Notes under the pieces: model-generated
The model's database searches: none
What the model saw: the letters and a program-made list of their open reading frames with translations, nothing else
Told to the model about the DNA's origin: nothing
Part shown: one piece after another, positions 1-8,991 of the stretch
Position numbering within the stretch: position 1 is the first letter of the stretch
Layout of the letters: each line of letters starts with the position of its first letter
Source of the DNA: Bacillota bacterium
Lineage (GTDB): Bacteria; Bacillota; Clostridia; Acetivibrionales; DSM-1351
Assembly: GCA_023416275.1 (NCBI GenBank)
Contig: JAEZIB010000154.1
Span: forward strand, 1 to 44,243
Direction of reading: 5' to 3'
DNA length: 44,243 bases
Made by a program: the position numbers and the translations under genes

Positions 1-3000
1 GGACAGGATACCAAATGAGAGATAATAGCAGTTTAAATAAAGCATCTTCTTCTTTAATACTTTCATCATGCAAATTTTCGTATTTACTTTCCAACAATGG
101 ATTTATTTGAATAAAAGTTTCATAGTGTTTTAAAATTACATTCATTAATTCAATTTTATTAGGTTCTTTTATACACTCGTCTGCTAAGTCTATCAGTCTA
201 TCGGAAACCACCCATCTGCGTGAATGTTTCGGAGCAACAATTTGCTTTTCTAATACTTTTACTGCATCAGCTGCAGACTCAGTTAATGCAAATATCTTCT
301 CTAAACATAAATTACTCACGTCAGTTGAATTATGCGCCCATATATTCCACTCTCCGCTTTCTAGCATTTGAAGTATCTGCAGACATGATTCTATGGCAAA
401 ATCGCGATTTCCTTTTCTTTCTTCTCTTAAAACTGTTTCCCATAATTTTTTCGCATTATCTAAATCTTTATTATGCCCCCATACGCCAGGAAGAAATAAT
501 TCTGATTTATCATCTTCTATATTATTTTGTAAAACACGCTTTTCTCTTTCTTCAGCTATTTCTACTTGTTGGAGAATTGCATCTATTTCAAGTTCAATAT
601 CATCACTACCCAGTATTTCTTTCACCATGCAACGAATCATCTCAAAATCTTCAGCTGACATAACCCTCTGATATTCATCTAAAAGATCTTGACGATAATA
701 TTCACCCGCATCGCACACTAAAATATTAATTATTCTTTCTATATATTTGGCTTTCCTATCTTTATCTTCCTTAATTATATCCAACTGTATTTTTGCAAAA
801 GAATCAAAATACCGGCGTTCCGGTAAAATAAATATCTCACTAAGTGCCCACTTCAAAACTGGATTACTCGTATTGTCTGTTAATATTTTTGCTATGACAC
901 TTTCCATAAAAACGCAATTAGCAATTCTGTAACTTCCTAAGCCTGATGAAACCATATCTACAGGTTCGGCCTGCAGATTAGCCTGTGTTTCCTTAAAGGA
1001 CGGAAAAATTTGCTTTTGCAAGCATTGCATAGCCATGCTATATTTGCCTTTTTCCCACAGTGTTGAAATCAATTGCTCTTTACTTGTTCTAATATAGCGT
1101 TCAAAAGTCATACCGCCAGAAGCCGTATCAAAAAGAGCCATTATTTTTTTTACTTGTTCAATTGTTATGGACTCCGGTTCTAATTTTGATAATGCATTTT
1201 GCATAAGAGATAATTGATCTTCCTTATACCATTCAGGCCCCATTGACGTTTCAAGCATACATTTGTAGGTTTCTAAAGCTTTTTCTTTACATTCAATTCT
1301 GCCAAAGTAGTATACAATCTTTAGTAAACAATGAGTACGTTCAAAACGATTGGTTACTTTTAAACAAACTTCTTTTTTCAATAGCAAAAGAAGATCCATA
1401 ATTATTAACTCATCAACACCAAATTGCATCATTACAGACACTATATCAAAGAATAGTCGAAAATAGCCTTCATAATATATTCCAAATTGATTTTTACTTT
1501 TTTCAATTATATATTCTTGATACCATTCACAACAGCCTGGTACAATCCAAATAAAATACTTGGATATATGATGAAAAATATGTTCTAGTATTTGCTCTGG
1601 TACATGATAAGAATATTTGAATTTAGAACGCTCATCGAAAGTAAATAGAGCCTCTATCAATATTTTTTTTGCTGCCTCTACATCCTTATCAAGTCGTTCT
1701 ACCTGTCCAAATGCTTTATATCGCAATCCTCTACCATAAAGTACTCCAATATATCGGACCAAGTTTAGTAATGCTTTTTCCCACTGATTAATCATATATG
1801 TATGCGTAATTGGAATATCGTCTAAATCCTTTTCTCCCATATAACCCATATTACGGTATAGTGCAAATATATCCTCCACTCGTGCATAATCTACGTCAAC
1901 ACCATTTATTTTCCGCACAGCTGCATGGTCTTTGTGTATATCAATCTTACTAAGCGCTTCTGCTATACGATTAACATCTTTACTTTCTTCAACAAAAAAA
2001 CTGTCCAATATAGTCCATTTATCTGACTTCCATTCATAGGTTCCCCATGCATTTTCAATTTCAGCAACAATTGTATCGTAAGAATCCACCTGACGACTTT
2101 CTAGTTGTTGCTCAATTACCTTTGCTCCTGCTAATGTTAATATCCAATTATTAAATACTTCCTCTGTCACTGCAAGCCCATGCTCTTTTAATCGTTCTGA
2201 CGTTGCAGTACTATTATTCCACCACAATCCATAATCCGCTGAAGCCGCCAAAACACTTTCTTTTGCATTGCCAGGATTCTCAGCCATAAACAGCATTTTA
2301 AAAAGTACATGTAGTTTTTTCGTTGAAGTTTGAAAGTCTATATGCATCATCCCTTGATAAATTCTTTCCAATAAGAAAATTATTTCAAAGGATACTCCCT
2401 CGCTGCTTTCTACCATTTTAAAAAATCTTTTTTCAACCTCATTACAAATATCAATAGCCTGTGCATCATATCCATATTCAACCATTCGCTCAAAACATAT
2501 CCACAAATTCTCATAATTTACTAGTAAGCAATCATGTCTTATTAAATAGTTCATTGCTTTATCCGGTCTTCCAAGTTCTATCTCAGCTAATGCAATTTCA
2601 AAAGCAAACGCCACAAAAACTTCATTATATCGATACTCTGCTCTTTGCATTAATAATAAGATACGCATCACTTCCTCGAAGTTTCCGGTTTGACAACATA
2701 AGCCAAGGATTTCTGACATATCCATCAACATCAAATCTGGGGATATATTTTGAATAGTGCATTGATCAACCCATTGTTGGCTACAATATATTATACTATT
2801 TTGTCTATCTTGCGAACTGCCCAGTCGCAAATGATACAAAATATGAATAATGGAAAACGCTGATTCCTTGTGCTGAATACAATATTCGCCTATACTATGA
2901 TGAACCTCTTCATTAAGATAAGCAGTCTTATTTAAAACATAATTCAAAAAAGACCCGTGAAAAAAGGACAAATAATCTTCATCTACCAGTAAGTTATTTA

Positions 3001-4552
3001 ACTGCTTAATTGCTAAGCTCATATCAATTCGTTCTGAAGCAGGTATAATTTCTAAAAAGTCTTTCTTATCTATAACACTTCGTATTCTAGATAAATATGC
3101 AACAAATTTAATATTGGACGCATTTTCACACAGTCTTGCCCAAATAAATTCATAATACGTTTCTATTGTGCCAGAATAATCCGGTAAATTATTAATAAAA
3201 TCATTTATTTCCTCATGGGTATTCCAGTGATTTATAGTTTCAACCAAATAGTGCATATACAATGGATGACCTTTCGTTTTATTAACCAGAACATCCAAAT
3301 ATTTTTCTTTTTCATCTATTTCCAATTGGTTTAAAAAGTAATCACGAACCTTATAATCCGGAAATGAAGTTGTTTCAAGCATATTTACATCCTTATTTCC
3401 TCTACTACGTAATGCTTCTGGCAATTTATTATAATTACTCGTTGATATTAAAAAGAATAAATTGTGTGATTTCCAGCTGGATATATATGAGCAAAAACGT
3501 TCAAGCGTTTCCTTACTATCCATGAAGAATTCATCAATACCATCTATACAGATGATTCCAATTATTCCTTGTGACCGCATTGATAATTCTATATTTTTCC
3601 ATATGCTAATGATGTTTTTTAATCTCATAGAATAATTATCTGGCTGTACTACCTGAGTACGCTCTTTACCAAATGCAATTCCCAATTCATTAACCCAATC
3701 ATAAAATGTTTCTTCACTTTTCCAGTATGTTAAAGGCATCTGATCCCCTGAAGCTTTAATGAAATATTTGCCCAATACTACTATATCTTCTTGCATGGTA
3801 AGTTGATTTATCCATGTAGTTTTTCCACTACCAACAGTACCTTCTATAAAAATAATCCCGTCAGAATTTTCACTATGAACATAACGCTTAACCTGGCCTT
3901 TTAGGCGATTATCTTTTATGTATTTTTTTAAGCCTAACTCATCTGCCAAATTTTTAATATTAAGAATGCAAAGGCCCTTTTTTGTAACAGGAAAAATCTT
4001 ATTGAGATAATCCTCGATTTTGTTTAATTCAATTACCTTAAGTTTATTAGTGTTTTGAAAAGTTGCTACTCCAAATACTATACTATTAACCAAAATCGGT
4101 GCCCCTGAAAGTCCTGAATAATTCGATAAAACACCATTCTGTACATCTAAATCTATATTAAAATCACTTAGATTAACCCCATCATGTGCGCTAAGTATTT
4201 TCCCAGATAAAATCGACATCTGCCCCCCAGATTCCCCTGGATATCCCGCAGATTCAAACTCAACTTGCACAGGGATTCTCTCTGTGGAGTACTCAAGTGA
4301 ATATTTTAAAATAATATTCTCATCATCAATAACCAGAACTCGAATATCTATTTCCGGCTGTATCTCCAGCCTTCCACACGTACAAACAATAGCTTCCTTT
4401 TCAATTTCCATAAACACAGCTTGAATTCTTTCTGCCTCACCTAGAACATGACTTGCAGTAATAATATACTTACCATTTATAAGGAATCCTGTTCCTTTAT
4501 TTTTTCCATCGCATACAATACTACAGATACCTTTTTTCAATTGTTGTTCCAT
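1..4552 (-). CDS. Trypsin-like protease-STAND NTPase-helical repeat protein, C-terminus beyond the window
   Basis: The reading frame is open from an ATG at 4552 (GGAGGTGTTTGGAT upstream) to the window edge, giving at least 1517 residues without a stop; the C-terminus is missing. Residues 1-170 look like a chymotrypsin-fold (S1) protease: GTGFLI then TASHV with His35, and GLSGAP with Ser149; the acid residue is probably among D69, D76 and D77. A P-loop follows (GTVGSGKTT, Lys244) and a Walker B-like stretch IICIDGIDEFF (D337, D340/E341), typical of STAND/NACHT-like switch ATPases. The remaining 1,100 or so residues are alpha-helical, Leu- and aromatic-rich, with TPR-like spacing, the usual place of a ligand sensor. 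It is last in a six-gene run, 17 bp after the metallo-beta-lactamase-fold gene. By analogy with Avs-type STAND proteins I infer a sensor that activates its protease on infection. Domain calls are firm; the antiphage role is inference. Confidence 0.85.
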   Translation of the reverse strand, partial: MEQQLKKGICSIVCDGKNKGTGFLINGKYIITASHVLGEAERIQAVFMEIEKEAIVCTCGRLEIQPEIDIRVLVIDDENIILKYSLEYSTERIPVQVEFESAGYPGESGGQMSILSGKILSAHDGVNLSDFNIDLDVQNGVLSNYSGLSGAPILVNSIVFGVATFQNTNKLKVIELNKIEDYLNKIFPVTKKGLCILNIKNLADELGLKKYIKDNRLKGQVKRYVHSENSDGIIFIEGTVGSGKTTWINQLTMQEDIVVLGKYFIKASGDQMPLTYWKSEETFYDWVNELGIAFGKERTQVVQPDNYSMRLKNIISIWKNIELSMRSQGIIGIICIDGIDEFFMDSKETLERFCSYISSWKSHNLFFLISTSNYNKLPEALRSRGNKDVNMLETTSFPDYKVRDYFLNQLEIDEKEKYLDVLVNKTKGHPLYMHYLVETINHWNTHEEINDFINNLPDYSGTIETYYEFIWARLCENASNIKFVAYLSRIRSVIDKKDFLEIIPASERIDMSLAIKQLNNLLVDEDYLSFFHGSFLNYVLNKTAYLNEEVHHSIGEYCIQHKESAFSIIHILYHLRLGSSQDRQNSIIYCSQQWVDQCTIQNISPDLMLMDMSEILGLCCQTGNFEEVMRILLLMQRAEYRYNEVFVAFAFEIALAEIELGRPDKAMNYLIRHDCLLVNYENLWICFERMVEYGYDAQAIDICNEVEKRFFKMVESSEGVSFEIIFLLERIYQGMMHIDFQTSTKKLHVLFKMLFMAENPGNAKESVLAASADYGLWWNNSTATSERLKEHGLAVTEEVFNNWILTLAGAKVIEQQLESRQVDSYDTIVAEIENAWGTYEWKSDKWTILDSFFVEESKDVNRIAEALSKIDIHKDHAAVRKINGVDVDYARVEDIFALYRNMGYMGEKDLDDIPITHTYMINQWEKALLNLVRYIGVLYGRGLRYKAFGQVERLDKDVEAAKKILIEALFTFDERSKFKYSYHVPEQILEHIFHHISKYFIWIVPGCCEWYQEYIIEKSKNQFGIYYEGYFRLFFDIVSVMMQFGVDELIIMDLLLLLKKEVCLKVTNRFERTHCLLKIVYYFGRIECKEKALETYKCMLETSMGPEWYKEDQLSLMQNALSKLEPESITIEQVKKIMALFDTASGGMTFERYIRTSKEQLISTLWEKGKYSMAMQCLQKQIFPSFKETQANLQAEPVDMVSSGLGSYRIANCVFMESVIAKILTDNTSNPVLKWALSEIFILPERRYFDSFAKIQLDIIKEDKDRKAKYIERIINILVCDAGEYYRQDLLDEYQRVMSAEDFEMIRCMVKEILGSDDIELEIDAILQQVEIAEEREKRVLQNNIEDDKSELFLPGVWGHNKDLDNAKKLWETVLREERKGNRDFAIESCLQILQMLESGEWNIWAHNSTDVSNLCLEKIFALTESAADAVKVLEKQIVAPKHSRRWVVSDRLIDLADECIKEPNKIELMNVILKHYETFIQINPLLESKYENLHDESIKEEDALFKLLLSLIWYPV

Positions 4553-4569
4553 ATCCAAACACCTCCTAT

Positions 4570-5805
4570 CTATAGTTCAATTATCTGATTATCTACTCTT
4601 TTAAGTTCATAATTATATTCGTTTTTAAAACTATCCTGATCATAGCTTTGAATAACGCTTGCCATATTTGTAAAGTAAATTATTCTTGTATCTTTTGTAC
4701 ATCTTGAAATAATTTTAGCTAATGTAATAGCATTCGGGTGTCCGTAAGCTCCGGATGCTGAAATCAAATATCGTGACGAGTCATATTTATCAAAAAATTC
4801 ATCAGAAATATTCCGACTACTTCCATGATGAGCTAATTTTATAAAATCTAAGGTCACTTTATCTTTGTCTTTAAATATCTTATCAAGACTTTGAATACAA
4901 ATTTCAGGATGAGCATCTGAAAGAAATAATAAATTATTACTTCCAACCTGAATCAGAACAGCTATAGATGTTCCATTTTCATCCGAATCATCGTATTTGA
5001 CTTTTGCTTTCGCCATTCTTAAGATACTTTTATGTGTTATACAATCTGGTTCTCCAATCTCGGTATTTAATTTATCAATATTCTCATTCTCAGATATCAT
5101 CATAAATGCTTCGTATGCTTTTTCAACCAGTTCATTATCTATATATTGAAACTTACTACGAATACGTTTCAGATACTCCTCCCATTTATTATTCATTCTT
5201 TTTAGTTTGCAGGTATCAGGAGACAAGATATGTATAGACATATTTTCGTTGACGTTTAATTTTTCCAACATATCACTTACAACAATTGAATATGGTTTTG
5301 ATATGGAGCCATTCCAACAATATTCACCTTTAATTATCAAATGAGAAAGGCATACGTCCTCCTGTAAAGTTATTGGTTTGTCCATTATTTCTGATAACAA
5401 TATAGCTTGCCCTTGGGCACAAATACCTTCATATATTTGCTTTTCTATGAAATCACATTCCCGTTTAGAATAATCTTTAAGATTTAGCCCTAGAAACCCA
5501 TTATATATTACGGTTCCAATTTTTATTATATGAGCATCTTCATTACTTCCATTTTCGATAAAAAAAGGAACTGCTCCACCTATATGATCTGAATGAGTAT
5601 GAGTTAATATTACAAAATCAAGTTGCTTCTTATGTTTTTTCATATCCAATAAGACTGGTCTAATATAATCAAAATATGTATTATATGTGCCAAAATCAAT
5701 CATAATATTAATTTCCTCATTACATTTTTGTAATGTGATCAAAAAGCTATCTCCTTGCTTAGCTTGAAATACTCTAACACTTATTTTATATCTCTGCTCA
5801 TTCAT
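4570..5805 (-). CDS. ComEC-like metallo-beta-lactamase-fold hydrolase
   Basis: This 411-residue soluble protein has the metal-binding signature HTHSDH (H69, H71, D73, H74), a downstream SDAHPE and LAHHGSS near the C-terminus. These are the hallmarks of the ComEC/Rec2-type metallo-beta-lactamase hydrolase branch. No signal peptide or membrane segment is visible, so it lacks the channel part of ComEC and probably acts in the cytoplasm on a phosphodiester or related bond; the substrate cannot be read from sequence. It starts 18 bp after the helicase stop and ends 17 bp before the protease-STAND gene, so the three are almost certainly co-transcribed. Pairing of such a hydrolase with a protease-STAND protein resembles type I AVAST defence systems as I remember them; that link is inference. 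Confidence 0.9.
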   Translation of the reverse strand: MNEQRYKISVRVFQAKQGDSFLITLQKCNEEINIMIDFGTYNTYFDYIRPVLLDMKKHKKQLDFVILTHTHSDHIGGAVPFFIENGSNEDAHIIKIGTVIYNGFLGLNLKDYSKRECDFIEKQIYEGICAQGQAILLSEIMDKPITLQEDVCLSHLIIKGEYCWNGSISKPYSIVVSDMLEKLNVNENMSIHILSPDTCKLKRMNNKWEEYLKRIRSKFQYIDNELVEKAYEAFMMISENENIDKLNTEIGEPDCITHKSILRMAKAKVKYDDSDENGTSIAVLIQVGSNNLLFLSDAHPEICIQSLDKIFKDKDKVTLDFIKLAHHGSSRNISDEFFDKYDSSRYLISASGAYGHPNAITLAKIISRCTKDTRIIYFTNMASVIQSYDQDSFKNEYNYELKRVDNQIIEL

Positions 5806-5823
5806 AATCTTTGCCTTTCAGGT

Positions 5824-8800
5824 CTAGCATAATGTTTTATATGCAAAATCAAAATTAGGAACTTTTCTCCACAAATCGCTATCGCCAATAACTGCAACCC
5901 GATACTTCGCCCTGGTCATAGCAACATTAAGTATATTTGGCTTTTTCCCCGCCCATTGTGCAGCACCTTCACCACTTTTTTCATCACAGCCAAGAATAAT
6001 TATTACCTCATTTGCTTCTTTCCCCTGAAATGTATGTACAGTTCCACAAGACTTATCTACCCAATCATCGATATCATCTTGGTCATAATTTGGATAATGC
6101 TTGTGGAGTGACTTTTTTAGCAGGCTTTTTATATTACTTGCAACTGTCTTAAACGGACTAATAACATAAAGATTTGGAAACCCATTTTGTAATTCAAATG
6201 CGCTAAGTACCATTTCAATAGTCTTGTCTCCTTGGACTGGTACAAAGTGATCTTTATCACCATTTTCTTTACCTTTTAAATCTATCCATATAGATTTTGT
6301 CAGCAAAAGTAATACATCTGCTTCGGGGTCTGCTGATTTTTTGAACATCCTGTTATTGTATGCTATTTCGTTAGAAATTGAAAACATAGGATCTAGGCAT
6401 CTTCTATGTATTACAAGTGGGCATCCAAGCCACATCCTTCCATAGGAATACTCACGATATCCTCCATATGGATTAATACTGTCGGATAATATTTGAACAG
6501 AAAGTTCTAGTGCTCTATATGAAGCTTCAATTTCGAACTCTTCAGCAAATTTTTTTGAAAGCTCTTTAGGTACGGTTACAACCGGTTCTACCTGTAATGG
6601 GTCTCCAACAATAATTGCCTTGCAAGTTCGCCATAAAACACCTAATGCAGAATACGGAGTAGCCTGTCCTGCTTCATCAATGATCAGCGTTCCCAATCCA
6701 TTTTTATCTACATATTTTAAAAATGTTGAAACCGAAGCAAAAGTAGTCGATATTACTGGTACAATCAGAAATAAAGTATTTAAAAGATGTGTAAAACCTA
6801 CTATCTTATTCTTCTCAGAAAAGCTACCATTCCACATATTAACAAGACAATTCATATTTTGCTTTACACTTTTTGAATTTAAAATAAATGTTTTATGTAG
6901 CATTAATCCATAGTAAAACAATTCTTCTCTAAGCCTGTCATAATCTTTATTCGTCCACGGAGATGCTATTTGAGAGCTCTCATTTTTTTGTATATCTATC
7001 CAGAACTCTTCATCGGCAAAGTTCTTACCAAATTGTTCTTTATACCTTTGTATTTGTGCACAGCTATTCAAAAAAACTTTTTCTTTTTCTTCAAAATATA
7101 TATGTGCCTTTTCATAGTTAACCGTCGTAGTATTAATTAACATTTGTAAATGGCTTATTCGCACATAATGTTCTGTGAGTTTGATTGTAGCAGCGTCTAT
7201 TTCTTGTTTTGTATGCTTAAGTTGCAGGATAATAGGATCTTTCCTGAAAATGAAAGAAAATATCCTTTTAAATACAGTAAGCCTGTCATTAAGTAGCGCT
7301 GCATTTTTTTCTAATACTTCAATTTGATATTTTAAACCTCCCTGTTCCTTAACTGCTTGATTGAACAAGGTTTGCTGCTCAATCATTTGATCTTTTGCAA
7401 TATTCATCTCATTTTTGGCATTCTCATATTCTTGAGTAACTAGATTATGTCTATTTGTGTTTTCAATAGCTTCCTGAATCAGTATGCGGTATTTCAATAC
7501 TTCTTGATACTTATTCTTAAATGAATCCTTAGCTTGTTCCCAGTCAGGTAATTCTTCCTTATATAATTGCTGTAAATTAACACCATCTTTATTAAACCAA
7601 AGAGCTTGCTTTAACTCATTAATATTTGATTTCTTACCAAGACGTGCAGAGATTAACCCCCAGCATTCTTCGTCATTACCCATAATCGTCTTGGCAATAT
7701 CAGAAAAATAAATTTCTTTATTTTCGTCGATATTAAACAACTTTGTATTGCTTTTTTTTACATATTTTGCAATAGGTAGCTCTTTGGATATATTTTCAAC
7801 TGCCGCATTATTATTAGATGCCACAATTATTCCATACTTATTTAGCTCAGACGCTGGCTGATAGTAGTATTTTAAGTATTCATTTTCAGGAGAATCAAAC
7901 TGGCATTGTTCAAAAGCATCATCTGGACTTTGGTAATTGCTTAGCAGTATTGCCCTTTCCACGACATATGAAGCTATTATTTCTTTCAGGAGTGTAGTTT
8001 TCCCTGTCCCCGGAGGTCCATTTACAGAAAAAATATTGTCGAGTTGTTCTTTATCTGATATTCCCATATTGATTGCTATTTGCTGCATCAAACTAGGGCT
8101 ATAAATTGAAGGCCATTTACCTAATGGATATTTATCTGGTGATAACCATTTTTTCATTTGAGAAACATTATTGTCTATTTCTATACGATTAGTAATTGGC
8201 ATCTTTAACGCTTCAATATATTTGACAATACTATCTCCATTTTGGATTTTCTGCCTAATCATATCAATATCTGAAACATAAAAGCTTGATAACATGTCAG
8301 TACTTGTATCAATGTCATTTTCTTCATCTTCCTGACCGTTTTGCTTTTTTCCTTTTACTTTCCTCTCACTATTTTCCTTTTTAGCATACTTTTTATTTAT
8401 GACAACATTAAAGACACTATTATTTTGCTTAAGCGATATTTTTTCCATAACAATCGCATAAATCTCTTCCAAATCTTTATATTCAAGCTTATTATTTATT
8501 GATATTAGGGAATCATTCATTTCACTGTTTAGCTTATCAATTTCTTTTGTATCAAAATCTGTTCGTAAATTCTTCTCTGCAATTATTTTTGCAATTGCCC
8601 ACACGAAGGTAGAAATCGAAAAAGAATCACCAATGTATGTTCCATCTGATCTTAATTTAAATGCGCAAATACATGATTGAGAATTATCCTTTTCTATATC
8701 CTCATCTTTTCCACCGATTGAATTTAGCATATCCTCAATCAAAACTTGCGATTTGATTTTACCTAAATAGATATCATAGACGTATCTAGGATCATCCTTT

Positions 8801-8925
8801 ATAATCCAAGGTAATTTATTGTTTGGCTTATTAATATATAGTGTATCTTTTGTTTTTTCTGGCCAGAACGGTGAAAAAAACTCTAGGTTATACCAATAAT
8901 TTAAAATCTTTTGTTTTTCATCCAT
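5824..8925 (-). CDS. SF1 helicase/ATPase of the Upf1/DNA2 (AAA_11/AAA_12) type
   Basis: This 1033-residue protein carries the helicase motifs of superfamily 1B: Walker A GPPGTGKTT near residue 305, Walker B with DEAGQ near 748, GDPLQ (motif III) about 25 residues later, HTFQGKEA (motif V) and AMTRAKYRV (motif VI) near residue 1000. Between motifs I and II sits a roughly 350-residue helical insertion rich in Glu, Lys and Gln that is probably a coiled coil. The first 290 residues precede the motor and match nothing I recognise; a short Lys/Glu/Asp-rich linker lies around residues 180-205. The start ATG at 8925 has only a distant GGTGG. It lies 66 bp after the DUF3732-like gene and 18 bp before the hydrolase gene. 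Helicases of this class recur in defence islands and probably process or sense nucleic acid here. Confidence 0.88.
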   Translation of the reverse strand: MDEKQKILNYWYNLEFFSPFWPEKTKDTLYINKPNNKLPWIIKDDPRYVYDIYLGKIKSQVLIEDMLNSIGGKDEDIEKDNSQSCICAFKLRSDGTYIGDSFSISTFVWAIAKIIAEKNLRTDFDTKEIDKLNSEMNDSLISINNKLEYKDLEEIYAIVMEKISLKQNNSVFNVVINKKYAKKENSERKVKGKKQNGQEDEENDIDTSTDMLSSFYVSDIDMIRQKIQNGDSIVKYIEALKMPITNRIEIDNNVSQMKKWLSPDKYPLGKWPSIYSPSLMQQIAINMGISDKEQLDNIFSVNGPPGTGKTTLLKEIIASYVVERAILLSNYQSPDDAFEQCQFDSPENEYLKYYYQPASELNKYGIIVASNNNAAVENISKELPIAKYVKKSNTKLFNIDENKEIYFSDIAKTIMGNDEECWGLISARLGKKSNINELKQALWFNKDGVNLQQLYKEELPDWEQAKDSFKNKYQEVLKYRILIQEAIENTNRHNLVTQEYENAKNEMNIAKDQMIEQQTLFNQAVKEQGGLKYQIEVLEKNAALLNDRLTVFKRIFSFIFRKDPIILQLKHTKQEIDAATIKLTEHYVRISHLQMLINTTTVNYEKAHIYFEEKEKVFLNSCAQIQRYKEQFGKNFADEEFWIDIQKNESSQIASPWTNKDYDRLREELFYYGLMLHKTFILNSKSVKQNMNCLVNMWNGSFSEKNKIVGFTHLLNTLFLIVPVISTTFASVSTFLKYVDKNGLGTLIIDEAGQATPYSALGVLWRTCKAIIVGDPLQVEPVVTVPKELSKKFAEEFEIEASYRALELSVQILSDSINPYGGYREYSYGRMWLGCPLVIHRRCLDPMFSISNEIAYNNRMFKKSADPEADVLLLLTKSIWIDLKGKENGDKDHFVPVQGDKTIEMVLSAFELQNGFPNLYVISPFKTVASNIKSLLKKSLHKHYPNYDQDDIDDWVDKSCGTVHTFQGKEANEVIIILGCDEKSGEGAAQWAGKKPNILNVAMTRAKYRVAVIGDSDLWRKVPNFDFAYKTLC

Positions 8926-8991
8926 ATCAACTTATTCCACCTTATTCCTCGACTTATCGAAAGTGATACTATTCTTCAATTTAGTTGATAT

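Noticed and set aside
220..2757. Short plus-strand reading frames at 220-932 and 2461-2757
   Set aside because: They run antisense to the continuous frame of the protease-STAND gene, lack ribosome sites and have no recognisable protein features.
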